From the NCBI RefSeq assembly GCF_963678635.1, contig NC_087066.1, forward strand, positions 68,087,477-68,151,476: a stretch of 64,000 nucleotides of DNA. The letters are read 5' to 3'. This stretch comes from Symsagittifera roscoffensis (taxonomy: Eukaryota; Xenacoelomorpha; Acoela; Convolutidae). Each line of letters starts with the position of its first letter. Positions within the stretch are counted from its first letter, which is position 1. Under the pieces are notes generated by a model, which saw only the letters and a list, made by a program, of their open reading frames with translations, made no database searches and was not told the origin of the DNA. Below, piece by piece: positions 1-11,729 of the stretch. Both the position numbers and the translations under genes were made by a program.

Positions 1-140
1 TAGTAATTTAGCCTAAGTTTTAAGTCTCACCTGAGATCCTCAAATTTTCTGACAAGAGTTATAGTTAAAACAATGATTAGGAAAGTAGTACAAAATATTG
101 AGGATGATGAATAAGATGCATTAACTTAAATAAAATTAAC
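1..140 (+). repeat. 140-bp direct repeat, copy 1
   Basis: These 140 bases recur without a visible mismatch at 2321-2460. Beyond that point the two copies diverge completely. The repeat starts exactly at the window edge, so it may extend further left. More diverged relatives begin near 3756 and 4767. The exact pair encloses the secreted-protein ORF at 561-881. Confidence 0.9.
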
Positions 141-560
141 AAAGCAGTTCTATCTGAAGGTTTTAATTCACAGCACCTGAGTAAATTTCTTGGCCAAAAC
201 TGTAGTTCAAAAAATCATTTGTTTGCTTTAAAAGTGTTTTCAGCTATGTATGTTTCGAATTGACTCAACGCAAAACGATTTCACCTTCTCCTCTGGCATC
301 TTTTTTCGTTTCTTCTCTCAAAATGATTGCAAATAATTCTTCTCTCATTATACATGGGTAATTTGTGTATCCAGCTGAAAATCAATATTTAATGAAGAGC
401 TTAAGTGATCTGAAAGGAAAACCATCGGTCAAGTCGCTCAGTTCCATTTCAGTTCTCTTTCTTGAACTCCATTTTATTTGAGAGTTCATCTTAAAAATTG
501 TACTGAATCGATTCTAAGTGCAAAAAAAAACATTCGAACTAAATTGATATTAATTGAAAA

Positions 561-881
561 ATGAGGGCAACAATAATCATTGTTTTGTTAGTTTTTTCTG
601 TACAAAATTCAACAGGTTTAACATTTTATCCATCTTCGAAAAACTTAAAAGTCGCAAACCCCTTCAACTTTCAGACGGATCTTCTAACGTGGAAAAATAG
701 CCCAGCTCAATGCACACAATCTTGTGAAACAAAAGGCGACACTGAGCATCGGCGAGTGATCAGGTTTGAAAAAATAACTGGAAAGTGCGAATGCCTTCTG
801 GACAGCGAAACTGAGCCATTCGATGATTCTACATTAGCCAAGGAACTACGTGTAACATACTTCTACCCAAGAAGTCTGTGA
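561..881 (+). CDS. Small secreted protein, unknown function
   Basis: A 106-codon single-exon ORF. Residues 1-19 form a clear signal peptide: basic start, hydrophobic run IIIVLLVF, then a small-residue cleavage region near STG. The mature part has four cysteines in two pairs (QCTQSC and KCEC), which suggests two disulfides in a compact extracellular domain. It is not a family I recognise. The ATG at 561 is preceded by an A-rich leader and is the first ATG of the frame. The ORF could be one exon of a larger gene, but it ends in its own TGA and no obvious donor precedes it. It lies between two exact 140-bp repeats, so it may belong to a mobile or duplicated segment. Function, expression and completeness are not shown by the sequence. 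Confidence 0.5.
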   Translation: MRATIIIVLLVFSVQNSTGLTFYPSSKNLKVANPFNFQTDLLTWKNSPAQCTQSCETKGDTEHRRVIRFEKITGKCECLLDSETEPFDDSTLAKELRVTYFYPRSL

Positions 882-2320
882 ATTTTTAAACTTGTTTGAA
901 CAAATTATTGTACTGCTTGCAATTCGTTTTAAACTTGTTGGTATGTTTCAGATTCGATAGTTTCTGGAAGCCAGTAATTCAAGGTTTGCATTGGGCAATT
1001 TGAACCGCATTCGTTTTTTCGAACAAAGAAAAAAAGATAAAATATGCTTGGGAAGGTTGTTTTTATTTCAGACAAGTTTCGACTATTGAAATAATAGTTT
1101 TTGAGGTTTTTTTTACCCAAATAAAAACACCGCATCACTGAGTTTAAATGATGACTAGTATTTTAACCAAAGTCATTTGACGTAAAAGTTTTTAAGGATT
1201 TATTGGAGTTGAAAATTGGTTTTGATTTAAGCTTAAAAAAACGACAAATACAATTTGAGACCAGATTGAGAGCAATCAGTTATTTGCCCTGATATACGAA
1301 GTGTTCATTTAAATTTCGTTTTTTTTTTCAGCAAAACGGGGAACTAACGACAATCACAAAGCTCAATTTGTAACAAAACCCTCTTTTTTCATTCATCAAA
1401 ACCGTGCTTCAATCTCCAGCAAAAAAGAATGCCCTATTCGATTGTCGTCTGCTTATATCGATGTGAACCCTACCTTCAGATGAACAGGATTGAACCCATT
1501 TTTCATAAACTGCAGCCTGGCTGAATTTAATTTGTGAGCAGTGAAAGCGGCCAAATAGGCGGACGCTAAGCTCGGATAAATCTTTAAAAAAACTTTTTTG
1601 CATTGCTCTCAGTTTACTGACAAAATCATTAGAAAATCATGTTACAACTAATAAATTTTGTTTCAATTGTTGTAATTTATTGATCATGTTATTTGAATCA
1701 AAAAATCAAATGCATAAAACGAGTGTTTGAGTAAAAATTATTTCTGCACAAAATATTTAAAGAAAATATTCCTGATTGAAATTTTTCAACTAATGTCAAT
1801 AAATTTTTTTGACTTTGTTTCCGAATAAGTTATCAGGCCAAATTAATAATTTAATTTATTTGATTAAACGATCGGCTCACTAAATGGTCCTACTTTTATA
1901 TTTTGGCTAGAATTTTTGACAAAGCAGACTATATCTGTCATTTTATTGTGAAAAAATGATTAAAACATAAATTGCTAAACAAGGGTAAATAAAAATCTTT
2001 TTTCAAACCAAACACTTTCTCGTTAAACCTTTTTCCTTCCGAATAATTGTTATGTTAATTTTTGAAATTTTGTCAGCTCAGTGCCCGGTAAACGTTTTAT
2101 TGGGCAATAAGTTACAAGACGTCAAATAGAAAAGTTTTGAGTTAATAACACATATCGGGAACAAATTGAAAGTCATAAAAACTGTTTGTCTCTCTGTCCA
2201 TCAAGTTCGATGGTAAACTTTTAAATTCAGTTGCAATTTTGTCCTGTTTTAATCAAGCTCAAAATGGTTGGTCAATTAGGCCTACTTGGTTTAGAAAGCG
2301 CACCTTGCTGGTTGATTGCT
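882..2320. other. Gene-free AT-rich stretch
   Basis: No supported gene. The short ORFs here (for example 929-1138 and 1409-1603, minus) are low-complexity, with no signal, motif or neighbour to support them. The end of the stretch (about 2279-2320) resembles sequence preceding the related repeat copies near 3756 and 4767. Confidence 0.5.
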
Positions 2321-2460
2321 TAGTAATTTAGCCTAAGTTTTAAGTCTCACCTGAGATCCTCAAATTTTCTGACAAGAGTTATAGTTAAAACAATGATTAG
2401 GAAAGTAGTACAAAATATTGAGGATGATGAATAAGATGCATTAACTTAAATAAAATTAAC
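2321..2460 (+). repeat. 140-bp direct repeat, copy 2
   Basis: Identical by eye to 1-140. Downstream (2461-2900) it continues into sequence loosely similar to 4861-5330: both have a segment with ACTGAAGCAAC followed by a GGCTGC motif and a GAAGCAC block. This copy and the one at 4767 therefore share a longer ancient repeat. Confidence 0.9.
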
Positions 2461-3755
2461 CAAACAGCATAGCAAAATATCCCTACTGCGGAGGATTTAC
2501 TCACTTAAGTTACATTTATAATTTATCTTCTTCGTACCGTGGAGGTTGATTACTCCCGTGATTTTTGTGAGAGTCTACCAGTGTTTCTTTTGCTTGAGAA
2601 TTGTCAGGAACCTTCTTGGTTTCACTGGATCTTAGTGCAACGTCGGTTATTTTGTTTTGAAAATCTTGATCTTACTAGTTATCGCATTCAAACAGGAAAG
2701 CTTTGAAGTTTCACTTTCATTGAAAATTATTTTCTAAGAAGCAAAAAAAGAAACTATACCAATTTCGAGAAAAGCGAAAATATTAAATTTTTATTTGACT
2801 GAAGCAACCGGCTGCTGTGAAACCAAACTGAAGCACCAAACTTCAGGTCAGTCATTTTGCTGGTAAACATGAAAAGGCGGCTGGTCTTATCGAAAAAATT
2901 ACTCAAGCATCAACTGCTTCTTTCATGTCCCTTCAACGTAATGGAAGTTCGAACAAGATTTTATTTGAGTTTTTAAATCAAATAAAATCCGTTGTGTATC
3001 ATAAGCAATGATGAAAAAAAAACTGATGGCTCCGTAAAAAAAACAAATTATGTTCCTTTGAAATTGTTTTAACACAACTCCTAGTTTCAGTGGATGTTTC
3101 CTTACCTGATGCATGATTTAGGTGTAAGTTAGTTTAAAATGGGTCAAAATAATATATATTTAAAAAAAATTGAGGATAAGCCTCGAAAAAATATCAAAAG
3201 CTGGAGAAATTAAAAAAAACAAACGATTGGTTAAATGCGTGATGATTAAACCAATTTATTTTAAGGCTTAGGTTACTTTAAGCATGCAAGTAGGACCACT
3301 TATTTTGAACCGATTGTTGGGATAATTAGACAGAAAATTTGTATTCTACATAGGCAGAAAACGAGTTCTTCAGAGGATTTGAATGATATTAAAAAATAAT
3401 TCTTGGTTAAATTTGATAAGTTTTGTCAGTTAAAAAGCTGTCTGATATAGACTCGAGATGGATGAATATCGTGTCGACCGTTAGTGCAGAGGGTAAAATT
3501 CGCCTGAAGCCTACAAGTTTTATCTTTCAAGTAGATGACAATTGAATTGTGTTTCTATACAAAGACAGCTAATATCTCATAGCTATTTGAGGATGAAGAC
3601 TGTTTGAAAAGCTTTTTAGAGATCCTAAAAATCATAAAATTAACAGAAGTTTAAAAGTTTTTTTTTGAGTTTATTGGAAAAAGGAAAATTTTAAGGAGTA
3701 TTTCTCTGCTGCGGCCGCACCGGTCTTACTCTAGGCACACTGCTGGGTGATTTCT

Positions 3756-3850
3756 TAGTAAACTATACTGAAGTTATAAGTTTCACGTAAAATCGTCAAA
3801 TTTTTTGATAAGGTCTATTGTTGAAACAATAGTTAGGAAAGAGTATTAAT
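3756..3850 (+). repeat. Diverged copy 3 of the 140-bp repeat
   Basis: Aligns with the first 95 or so bases of the 140-bp repeat with many substitutions. It shares TAGTAA, a GTTATAAG block and the ACAATAGTTAGGAAAG block. It is preceded at about 3690-3725 by AAGGAGTA and CTCTGCTGCGG, a block that also precedes copy 4. Confidence 0.65.
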
Positions 3851-4766
3851 TAAGGAAAATTATTGGTTAATACCATAGGTTTAGATATAGGTTTATCGAC
3901 CCAAATTTTTCAGCCTGTTTTTTATCGGCTCAATGACTTAATTTTGGGTCGTTTCAAGAGAAAATCATTTTTACCACTCCTCCCCGCAATTTTTAAGACT
4001 GCGGTTGTACGTTTACCAATCGGTTTATTAAAAATATTATTTGATTGAAAACTATTTGCAATTTTAAGAAATTGGGTTATTTATTTTACTTTTTTTTGAG
4101 ACGCTTTGGGAATTTTTATCACTTCATGCAATAAACTTACCTTTTTTCTTAAAAATCCTTCTACCGATTTTCAAAAAAAATAGATAGACCGTCCAATTTC
4201 ACGCTTAATCCCCAGGTCTTGTTTGTTTTTCCTTCTGACTAATGCATTCAAAGAAAACTTGTTGAAGAAAGTTTGAACCAAATTTTTGTTTTTTTTCCAG
4301 TCTACCAACCCAAAAACTACCCCTCTAAAAACCAAATTTTTGGTTTCAATGATTAAAGTGGCTTTGAAAAGTGGCTTTGCCAACTCCCAGGTTTTGTTCA
4401 ATCGAGAAACCCGGTTTCCCGGTTTTGAGAATCTTTGCTTAAGCGGCCACAATCTGCTTTTTACGGAAAAATAGTTTTTGGATTTTTGAAAGTCTTTTGA
4501 CCGTTGTTTGAAAATTTTGGCCGTTTGTTTGACTTTTTTCTCTTTAAGTTTACGCAAGCGGAACTGAGATAAAACAAATGAATTGAAAGAGCCGGTTGCA
4601 ATAAATTTTCTTGCAGAAGCAGCAATTCCTTAAATTTTCATAGGAGAAACATCATCTCTCATGGAAAACTCATCATCTAACTAGTTGGAAAAACTAAGTT
4701 TTTAAGGAGTAGTCCTCTGCTGCGGTCGCATGAATTTCAATAAGCGCTTACTGATAGTTGATTGTT

Positions 4767-4860
4767 CAGTAATCCAGCCTAAGGTTATAAGTCTCTACTA
4801 AGATTGTCAAATTTCATGATAAAAGTTATAGCTGAGACAATAGATAGGAAAAAGTTCAGA
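4767..4860 (+). repeat. Diverged copy 4 of the 140-bp repeat
   Basis: Begins CAGTAATCCAGCCTAAG and keeps the CAAATTTCATGATAAAAGTTATAG and AGGAAA blocks of the family. It is preceded by the AAGGAGTAGTCCTCTGCTGCGG block at about 4702-4725, as copy 3 is. Downstream similarity to 2461-2900 extends to about 5330. Confidence 0.65.
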
Positions 4861-5689
4861 CTAAAGAGGTTGATTTGTTAGCTGCATCTATTCATTATGA
4901 TTATTTTTTTAAATTGAGCATGCTAGAGAAGTAAATTTTTGCGAAGGTTTCAGCCTCATAAGTTAAGATCATATTTTATCTTTTATTGGTTTGATCACTG
5001 CATTTTTTCGTGAAAATCTGTCAGTGCCTCTCGGCTAAAGGAATGTCAAAACTCCTCTTGAACTCACAGTGCGATTGTGCAAGGTCAGTTAGGACTGGTA
5101 TTGGTTATTTTAATTTTAATTTTGATATATTAGTTAAGTTTTATTGAAAACTTATTAACTAAGAATAAAAAAAAAGAACTAGGTTAATTTTAGTGAAGCA
5201 AAAGCATGCACATTACAATTTGCCAATCGACTGAAGCAACTGGCTGCCGTGACGTTAAAATGAAGCACTGAAGATTTTTCAAGCCAGTGATTTTGTTGGC
5301 GAGCATAAAATGGCGGAAGATCCTATCTATTTAGGTACTCAAGTCGCACATGATGTTTTTTTTTCACTTTTTATCTTGGAGGAATCTTCAACCTGATTTT
5401 TTTACGGTTGCGATTAACAAGCGTTATCAAACCGGAGAAAAAGACTTGTTTTCGGGCTAACATTTTACTCAAAAATTTTCTTGAATCACTTGTATTTTTG
5501 CTTACAACAAATTGTACTTTTACCGAAACAACATGTTATTGATAGACTAATATTATATTTGGCGGTGCCCAGTTTGTGTAGGAAAATATTTTTGGTCTTC
5601 AAACAAGTCAAAGTTGTGAAACTTTGAGAGTTTTTTGGAAAATTGTGGGCTTTACGCAAAAAAAAACTGTGCCGGCTTCCAGTTTGGGC

Positions 5690-6041
5690 TTCCAGCGGAC
5701 GCTCTTTCTCAGGGATTCGACCCCTTGCCGACCCAAAGGGTCCCCCTTTGGTACTTTTTAAATTATCCATTTATGGCTGACCGACTCTAAAATTTTTCTA
5801 AAGGCGCCTTGGGCGCCAATATATACTAACTTGAGGGGGAGCGCGCGCCAAAAAACAAACGCAATTTTTTTGTCAACATTTTCCATAAACGATTTTTTTG
5901 ACCTGTTTTTTCAAAAAATTGGCCGAAGTCTTTTTACTGCTTTAGGAGAGCTCGGAAAATCAATTTTATCGGCCTAAAAAAAGTCGTTAAAATTTTTGAA
6001 AATCCGCCCTCCCCCTTGAGAAGATCCTAGATCCGCCCCTG
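5690..6041. repeat. Dispersed repeat ending in AGATCCGCCCCTG
   Basis: Shares a block containing GCCGACCCAAAGGGTCCCCC and, further on, GGAGAGCTCGG with the segment at 49255-49570. The right end reads GATCCGCCCCTG, a terminus of the kind seen in non-autonomous DNA transposons. I could not find the matching left terminus, so family and boundaries are open. Confidence 0.45.
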
Positions 6042-6521
6042 CACAATATAGCTACTGTTTTTTTTCTTGTTTGAATTTTCACGCAAATAGTTTTTCACGT
6101 AAAAAGCGAGTGCTGTATTCGATCATCTGAGCTAGCAAAAAAATACAAGTCATTCAGGTTGACGGCTCAAATTCTAATTTTTTCGCACAAAATTTTTTAC
6201 GTTGACAAAAAGTTTGTCAAAGAATGGAAGTGTCGAGTTTCAGTTAAGTTGAAAAGTTTCCAATTTGCATGAATTGGCTTTGTTATACGCATGATCTACA
6301 CAGTATCCAATTTGATTAGTGTCAAAGCTCTTGTCATGCTTTCTGCATAAGTGCTGTGTCAGACTTGTGGTGTAAATAGTGGTTTTACAAGCCAACGTAT
6401 GAAGCTAGGGAAGTGCAGAATGATCTATCTAATCTGAAATAGCATTTATTAGACTTGAATCATTATGTCATTTCAGTTGTAACAGGATATTATGAAAATT
6501 TATAATAGCTTAATTTCGTTG

Positions 6522-6680
6522 ATGGATAGAAATCATAAAAGACTTTTTCCTTTTGATCCCCAAGTAAATTAGAGCCCGTCCGAATCTAAGAAAAGTGAAA
6601 AGAAACCAGTTCTAATGAATTTTGAGGTCAAAAAATTTAAAAAAACCTTCGGTTTCTATGTTGCCCGCAGACGACAAATT
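6522..6680 (+). repeat. Dispersed repeat, copy 1
   Basis: The block running from GAAATCATAAAA through CCCCAAGTAAATTAGAGCCC and CCGAATCTAAGAAAAGTGA to TATGTTGCCCG recurs at 9466-9620, with a short partial copy at 9400-9455. No coding potential is seen. Confidence 0.6.
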
Positions 6681-6892
6681 AGATTGAAGAATCAATTAAA
6701 ACTCATTGTTTTATTACACTTGAACCTATTTATAAATTTATAATTTTATCCTCAGAGAACATGTAAACTATTCTAAATAAATTGAAATGATACAAAAAAA
6801 AATAATTAAAAATGAAGCGTTGGACAAGAGAAAAATTTACGCAGTTTTGACAGTTATTTGTTTTGCTGCATCCGCCTTGGTATGGAAAGTTG

Positions 6893-7905
6893 CGCCGTGT
6901 CCACCTCGGTCGCGAATAATTGATTCTTGGTCGCGCCGTCCCCGTATATATCTGGAAAGCCCCGCCGCCTCCGCCTTGGTCTGGAATGTTGCGCTGTATC
7001 CGTCTTGGTCTGTAAAGTCATGCCGTCTCTACCCTGGTCTGGAAAGTTGCACCGTATCCACCTCAGTCGCGAATAATATAATCTTGGTCGCGCCGTCTCC
7101 GCCTCGGTCTGAAACTTCGCGCCGTCTCCGCCTCGGTCTGAAACTTCGCGCCGTCTCCGTCTTGGTTTGAAAAGTTGCACAGTCTCCGCTTTGGTCTGGA
7201 AAGTCGCGTCGACTCCGCCTTGGTCGCGAAGAATTGATTCTTCGTCGCGCCGTCTCCGCGATAGTCTGGAAATGGCACGCCATCTCCGCCTTGGTCTGAA
7301 AAGTCGTGCCGTCTCCTCGTTGGTCCGGAAAGTCGCGCCGTCTCCACCTTTGTCGCAAGGAATTGATTCATAATTGCGCCATCTCCGCCTCGCTCTGGAA
7401 AGAATTGTTTCTTAGTCGCGCCGTCTCCGCCTTAATCCTTGTTCTGGAAAGTCGCGCCGTCTCCACTCTGAATGCGGCGCCGATTCCACTACAGTTGCAA
7501 AGAATTGTTTTTTAGTCGCGCCGTCTCTGCCTCGGTCGCGAAAAACTTGAAAGCGTACTTTCTGGTCGCGCTGGCCAGGCCGGTCGCGCCATTGCTTTTT
7601 GGGTTGCGCCGTCTCCATATCAGTCGCGAAAGCCCTGAAAAACTTTTTTAAAGTCGCGCCGTCTCCATGCTGGTCTGAAAAATCGCGCCGTCTCCAATTC
7701 GGTCAGGAAAATTTGGAAATGGCTAATTTGGTCTTGCCGGTCACGCCGTTTCCTGAGCCGCAGGGTCGCGCCGTGTCCGCCTCGGTCGCGAAAGTCGCGC
7801 CTGAGTTTTTCGGTCGCCAAAGTCTGGACATGCCTAATTTTGGTCTGGAAAGTCTGGACATGCCAAAATTTTGTCGCGAAAGTCTGGTCATGAATCTGGA
7901 ACCTC
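6893..7905 (+). repeat. GC-rich 28-29-bp minisatellite
   Basis: Degenerate tandem array whose core reads GTCGCGCCGTCTCCGCCT followed by TGGTCTGGAAA, present in roughly 30 imperfect units. Some units carry an extra GAATTGATTCTT block. It is a sharp GC-rich island in AT-rich DNA. Open frames on both strands (for example an Arg/Asp-rich minus-strand peptide) follow from the repeat unit and are not annotated as genes. Units become irregular after about 7600. Confidence 0.85.
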
Positions 7906-7929
7906 GACCTGGGAATCAAATAATTTAAG

Positions 7930-8252
7930 GGATTTATTCTTTTTTTTGTTTTGCGTCTTGCAAAGTTATACAAAAAATTTATTTTACTGAAATGAGAAAT
8001 GCAAAAATTTGCAAAAAAAATGTGTTCAGCTTACTCGATTTCTAAGCCTAAGCTTGCCCAAAACGCAAAAAGTTTCCAACCTCTTCCCCTTGTTTGACCT
8101 TATTCCATTCCTGCTGTCACTACCTCTTCCACCAGAACCAAATCTTCCCCTCTTGAGTTTAGTTTTTTGACCACCAACGTTTTGTCAGGTTTAGGACGGT
8201 TTGATGAGAATACAGGGGTCAAAAAAACCGAGTCCGGTCAGAAGAACTTTTG
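7930..8252. other. No gene seen
   Basis: Unique-looking sequence between two minisatellites. I see no ORF, RNA gene or repeat in it. Confidence 0.4.
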
Positions 8253-8269
8253 TCATACAAACTGACACG

Positions 8270-8565
8270 ACCCGGGCTGAGGTGTTTGACTCATGATTCG
8301 ACCGACACGGTCGAATGGAGTCCAATTTTCGTCGCAAATTAAGACGGTCGAACGAACACTATAGTCGAACAAAGTCGAATCATCGGTCGAACACGGTCGA
8401 ACCATGAGTCGAACAAGGTTGATAGAGACGAACATGATCGAATCATGTGTCAAACATGGTCGAAAAACGAGTTGAGCGGGGTCGAATCATGAGTCGAACA
8501 GGGTCGAATCATGAGTCGAACAGGGTCGAATCATGATTCGAACAGGGTCGAATCATGGGTCGAAG
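8270..8565 (+). repeat. 22-bp TCGAA minisatellite
   Basis: Tandem units near GGTCGAATCATGAGTCGAACA. The clearest run is about 8455-8565, where four to five near-identical 22-bp units follow one another; the earlier part is degenerate. Each unit carries two TCGA tetramers. The unit length equals that of the satellite from 50.6 kb, but the sequence is different. Confidence 0.85.
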
Positions 8566-8743
8566 AATATGCGCAAACGGAACCTGGATTGGCCTGTTTG
8601 CACTTTTTCTAGGAATAAGATCACATGTTATTCCTCCTGCCGGTACTATATTAGCCTAACTTACATTGCTCATTACATCGGCTTGTAAAATTCTATTTCG
8701 AGCTGACCGATTGGAGAGTAGGGTCCTTCTATACAGTCTTGCT

Positions 8744-9151
8744 CTACATCCTGTAGGGTATCCGGAAATTAAAGGCAGAAGACATCATTGTTATTTCTGC
8801 AGCGGTTGAGGTCTTTGCCGGAGACGCAAGGCGATCGAAGGCTAAATCCAATTGACTTATCGGTCTGGTCTTATCATTCTGGTGAATTTCAGGCGGCATT
8901 TGTCCAGTCAACCGAGGAGTTGCTACTTGGGGGAAACCAATAACATTCGAGGCAGCCGCTTCCAAAGCTTCTTCTGCTAACAACCGTAAGTTCTCCATGT
9001 TGTAGTAGTCCAAGGGGTTCTGTAGGACTTCAAGGACGTCGTCAGGGTATCCGAATTCACTCACCACACTTTTCTGGATGGCTAGTTTATTAGTGGTCGT
9101 CTGAAGTAAGGCCTCCCTTACATCTGCATCCGTTAGGTAATTACAAAATTT
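8744..9151 (-). other. Unidentified open frame, possible exon or gag remnant
   Basis: An open stretch of about 135 codons between stops. The only in-frame initiators are internal (GTG-type), so no ATG start is supported. The peptide has ordinary globular composition, with acidic and helical segments (YYNMENLRLLAEEALEAAAS), unlike the low-complexity neighbours. It could be an internal exon or the N-terminal part of a retrotransposon Gag, since a degraded Ty3/Gypsy element begins 700 bases away on the same strand. I do not recognise the family. Its upstream end touches an inverted SINE fragment at 9137-9392. Confidence 0.35.
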
Positions 9152-9392
9152 CTAACAAAACAAATCGCCCGAAAATAGCTTGTTATGTTCATCGCAATTT
9201 GAGAAAGTGTGGGTTTATTCATAATTTCAAGCCTGATTTGTCGATGAAAAACTATCTTCTCACTTTGTTTCAAACATATAATTTAATAAGAACTGATTCA
9301 TAAGCGATCTTATTTTAATGTTCGAATAGCCTAATCAGCATTAGCCTGTATGTTTATTTCTCAGAAAAACCCCACAACCAATGGGGATTACA
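9137..9392 (-). mobile_element. SINE tail fragment, inverted
   Basis: The reverse complement matches 16460-16700 over about 250 bases at roughly 80% by eye. Shared blocks include TTTTTCTGAGAAATAA, GCTGATTAGGCTA, AAGATCGCTTAT and AAGATAGTTTTTCA. The tRNA-like head is absent here, so this is a 5'-truncated or recombined copy. Confidence 0.7.
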
Positions 9393-9399
9393 ACCAATG

Positions 9400-9640
9400 G
9401 AAATCATAAAAAACGTTTTCCTTCTGATATCCAAGTATATTAGAGACCGTCCGACAACCACAACCAATGGAAATCATAAAAATTCTTTTTTCTTCTGGTC
9501 CCCAAGTAAATTAGAGCCCACCGAATCTAAGAAAAGTGACGAAAAATCAATTCTAGTTGATGTCTTAAGTCTTAAGTCAAAAAATTTAACAAAACATTCG
9601 ATTCCTATGTTGCCCGAAAACGGACATTCGAAAACGGACA
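9400..9640 (+). repeat. Dispersed repeat, copies 2 and 3
   Basis: A partial copy (9400-9455) and a longer copy (9466-9620) of the repeat at 6522-6680. Both start at AACCAATGGAAATCATAAAAA. Confidence 0.6.
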
Positions 9641-9735
9641 TCGTTCTACTCAAAAAGTCGAAATCGGACAAGGTTCGTCTGAAAAAGTCAAAAACGGACA
9701 TCGTTCGACCGTTTCGGTCGAATCATGAGTCGAGC
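9605..9735 (+). repeat. Short about 30-bp TCG-rich tandem repeat
   Basis: Three to four units with AAAACGGACATCGTTC and CTGAAAAAGTC cores, ending in GGTCGAATCATGAGTCGAGC. That last block is the unit of the minisatellite at 8270-8565. Confidence 0.6.
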
Positions 9736-9849
9736 ACCTCCGCCAAGGAAAAACATACGTACATACAAGTTTATTCCTGTTAATGATTTATAGCTGAAAG
9801 TATGTTTACGCTAGTAGAAATCTTGTGCATATGCTTTACACACATGGCC

Positions 9850-9868
9850 GCTTTAGAAACAGGGTTAG
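9850..9868 (+). mobile_element. SINE head, left half of interrupted SINE
   Basis: GCTTTAGAAACAGGGTTAG matches the head of the intact SINE at 42320 (GCTATAGAACAGTGGTTAG). The SINE resumes at 16415 after the inserted Ty3/Gypsy element. The last five bases, GTTAG, are the target duplication. Confidence 0.6.
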
Positions 9869-10073
9869 TCTTAAAAGTGTGCAAATACCACTGCTAACTA
9901 TTCTAACTAACTAAGTTATAAATACTAAGATAAGGTATTGAATTAAAATTGACCGTTGTCTTAAAAGAACAACTAGTGACGCGAAGTCCACTGGACTTCG
10001 AAGAGTAAACATTGACTGGTACATAATTAAGACTAGAGGCCATGGTTGAAACAACTAAAGTACTAAACACAAG
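9869..10073 (-). repeat. 3' LTR of the small Ty3/Gypsy element
   Basis: About 92% identical by eye to 16206-16414. It contains the perfect palindrome GAAGTCCACTGGACTTC. Just inside it on the minus strand lies a purine-rich GTGGGGAAT tract (about 10071-10080), which fits a polypurine tract. Confidence 0.85.
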
Positions 10074-10512
10074 ATTCCCCACTGCACAAACGAAAAATTT
10101 TATATCTGCACTTTCCCTGTGTAGCCAATATCACACATATACTCCATTCTCCCCTCACTCCACGAGGGCCAAAGTTAAAACAAAAAGTATCGGCGTTTAG
10201 CACAAACGAAATTTACAGAGAAAAAACAAATTAACATGGAGATGACTATGTGATAATATTTACAGGCTACCTACCAGATGAAACAGATATATACAGTGAC
10301 TATACAAATGACGAAATGTTATGTACAATTGGGGTTATGTGACATATAAACAAATTGAACAGGCTAAACTACATAATTAACTAAAATAAAATGTGTTCGA
10401 CTGCGAATTAAGGTACAAAATCGCTAAAATTATGAATTAGTAAATAATGTTAAATGAGTAACCAATGGTAAAATCAACTCTATTGAGTTTCACCAAAAAA
10501 GTTCAAAATTTT
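10074..10512. other. 3' non-coding part of the small Ty3/Gypsy element
   Basis: Between the last ORF remnant and the 3' LTR. It holds the polypurine tract at its left end and no other feature I can identify. Confidence 0.5.
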
Positions 10513-11574
10513 TTAAGAGGTGGCGTTGAATGTTTCATGAAAGCTGCCCGCCTCCTTTCTCACTTCTATATCTATGACTGAAGGTATATCACTCCCCATA
10601 TCGTCCTGATTGACAGGTCTGTCTTCTACCAATGCTGAGGATAGTACCGCTATCTTAAGTGTCATAGACGAAGGAGTTGAAGAAGATCCTTGCGTTGTTT
10701 CGGCCACAAGTGTTGGATGGGGAAGTATGTCCTCGAGTGGCGTCAAGTAATCCGAAGGGGAGTATGAGGAAAATGTCCTCTTTAAACTTTTCGAGCCTGA
10801 AGAAGTTATCAGGGGTTCGTCGTCAGAATCTATAATTTCGGTGGTCTCTGCTCCTAAAGCCACTCTACAGATGAAACGCCTGTCTCCATAAAATTTTGGG
10901 GGGCCTGGATTCCTTCTGGGACGTGCATCGTTGCCCTTCGGGGTTTCTACTGGAGGGGCCTCTGAGTTCTTTTTGGAGAGTTTTCTATCCTAATAGAGTT
11001 ATCAATTGTGACCGCTGGTGATGTGGTAGTCTTCTGGGTGTTAATTTTGCCCGCTAAGGTTCGTCCTGACTGATCTAAATCACTATCACCATTATAAGTT
11101 GGAGTAAAATATACAATTTCCGTGTCGGTACCCAAATAGTCATCAAAAACTCTGTCCCAATGTTCTAAGGCTAACGAAGAATCTAATTCCGAATACGCAA
11201 ATTTTGGAACTTTAAGACTCATAAATTTCGTTCTCCTCCTCTTCGTCGGCGTTTTTCCCATTGGCTTGTAGCTTGTCGATGGGCAGGTTTCATTTGAAGC
11301 CAACCTCTTCAATGGGTAATTTCTCATGTCTGAGCTCATGTCAATTGTCAAGTGTAACCGCATGCGTTGTGTCCGACAGTGGTTTTCCACCAAAAGATTT
11401 AAAGTATGGTTCGCCTTGGCTGAAGGGATTGGATAGCGGAGCTCGATGAAGACTTAGTTCAGGCTTGCCGTTTGGATCGCTTTCGTAACCCCCCTTGTCT
11501 GCCAATGATTTATCCAGATAGCCCTTCTCGATTGTGTCGTTTGCTCCCCAGTTTTGAGCTCTATCCCTTGACAT
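10513..11574 (-). pseudogene. Pol C-terminal extension remnant
   Basis: Three open pieces in two frames (11341-11574, 10947-11393, 10513-10863) follow the integrase core. They are polar and Ser/Thr/Pro-rich with a basic patch (KRRRTK). They fit the variable tail after integrase in this type of Ty3/Gypsy Pol, broken by at least two frameshifts or stops. No catalytic motif is visible. Confidence 0.5.
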
Positions 11575-11729
11575 TATTGATTTCCCCTTGTTCTAAATTA
11601 GTCGCGTGTGAGACCAGAGACTTCCAAAATGTATCAGGCGATCTATTAAAAGGTTTCAAAATGGAGAGCATCCAATGGATGATTGTTTCGTTGAAGGAAT
11701 ATTCCAAATGATTTTATCAATTGCCGCAT

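Noticed and set aside
4171-4557. 128-codon Lys-rich minus-strand ORF
   Set aside because: Low complexity (Lys, Phe, Asn), with an open frame on the opposite strand as well and no supporting context.
5690-6041. Complete hAT-type transposon
   Set aside because: Only one plausible terminus (GATCCGCCCCTG) is visible; no inverted partner or 8-bp duplication was found.
6787-7973. ORFs on both strands rich in Arg/Asp/Gly
   Set aside because: By-products of the GC-rich minisatellite unit, with no start context or domain.
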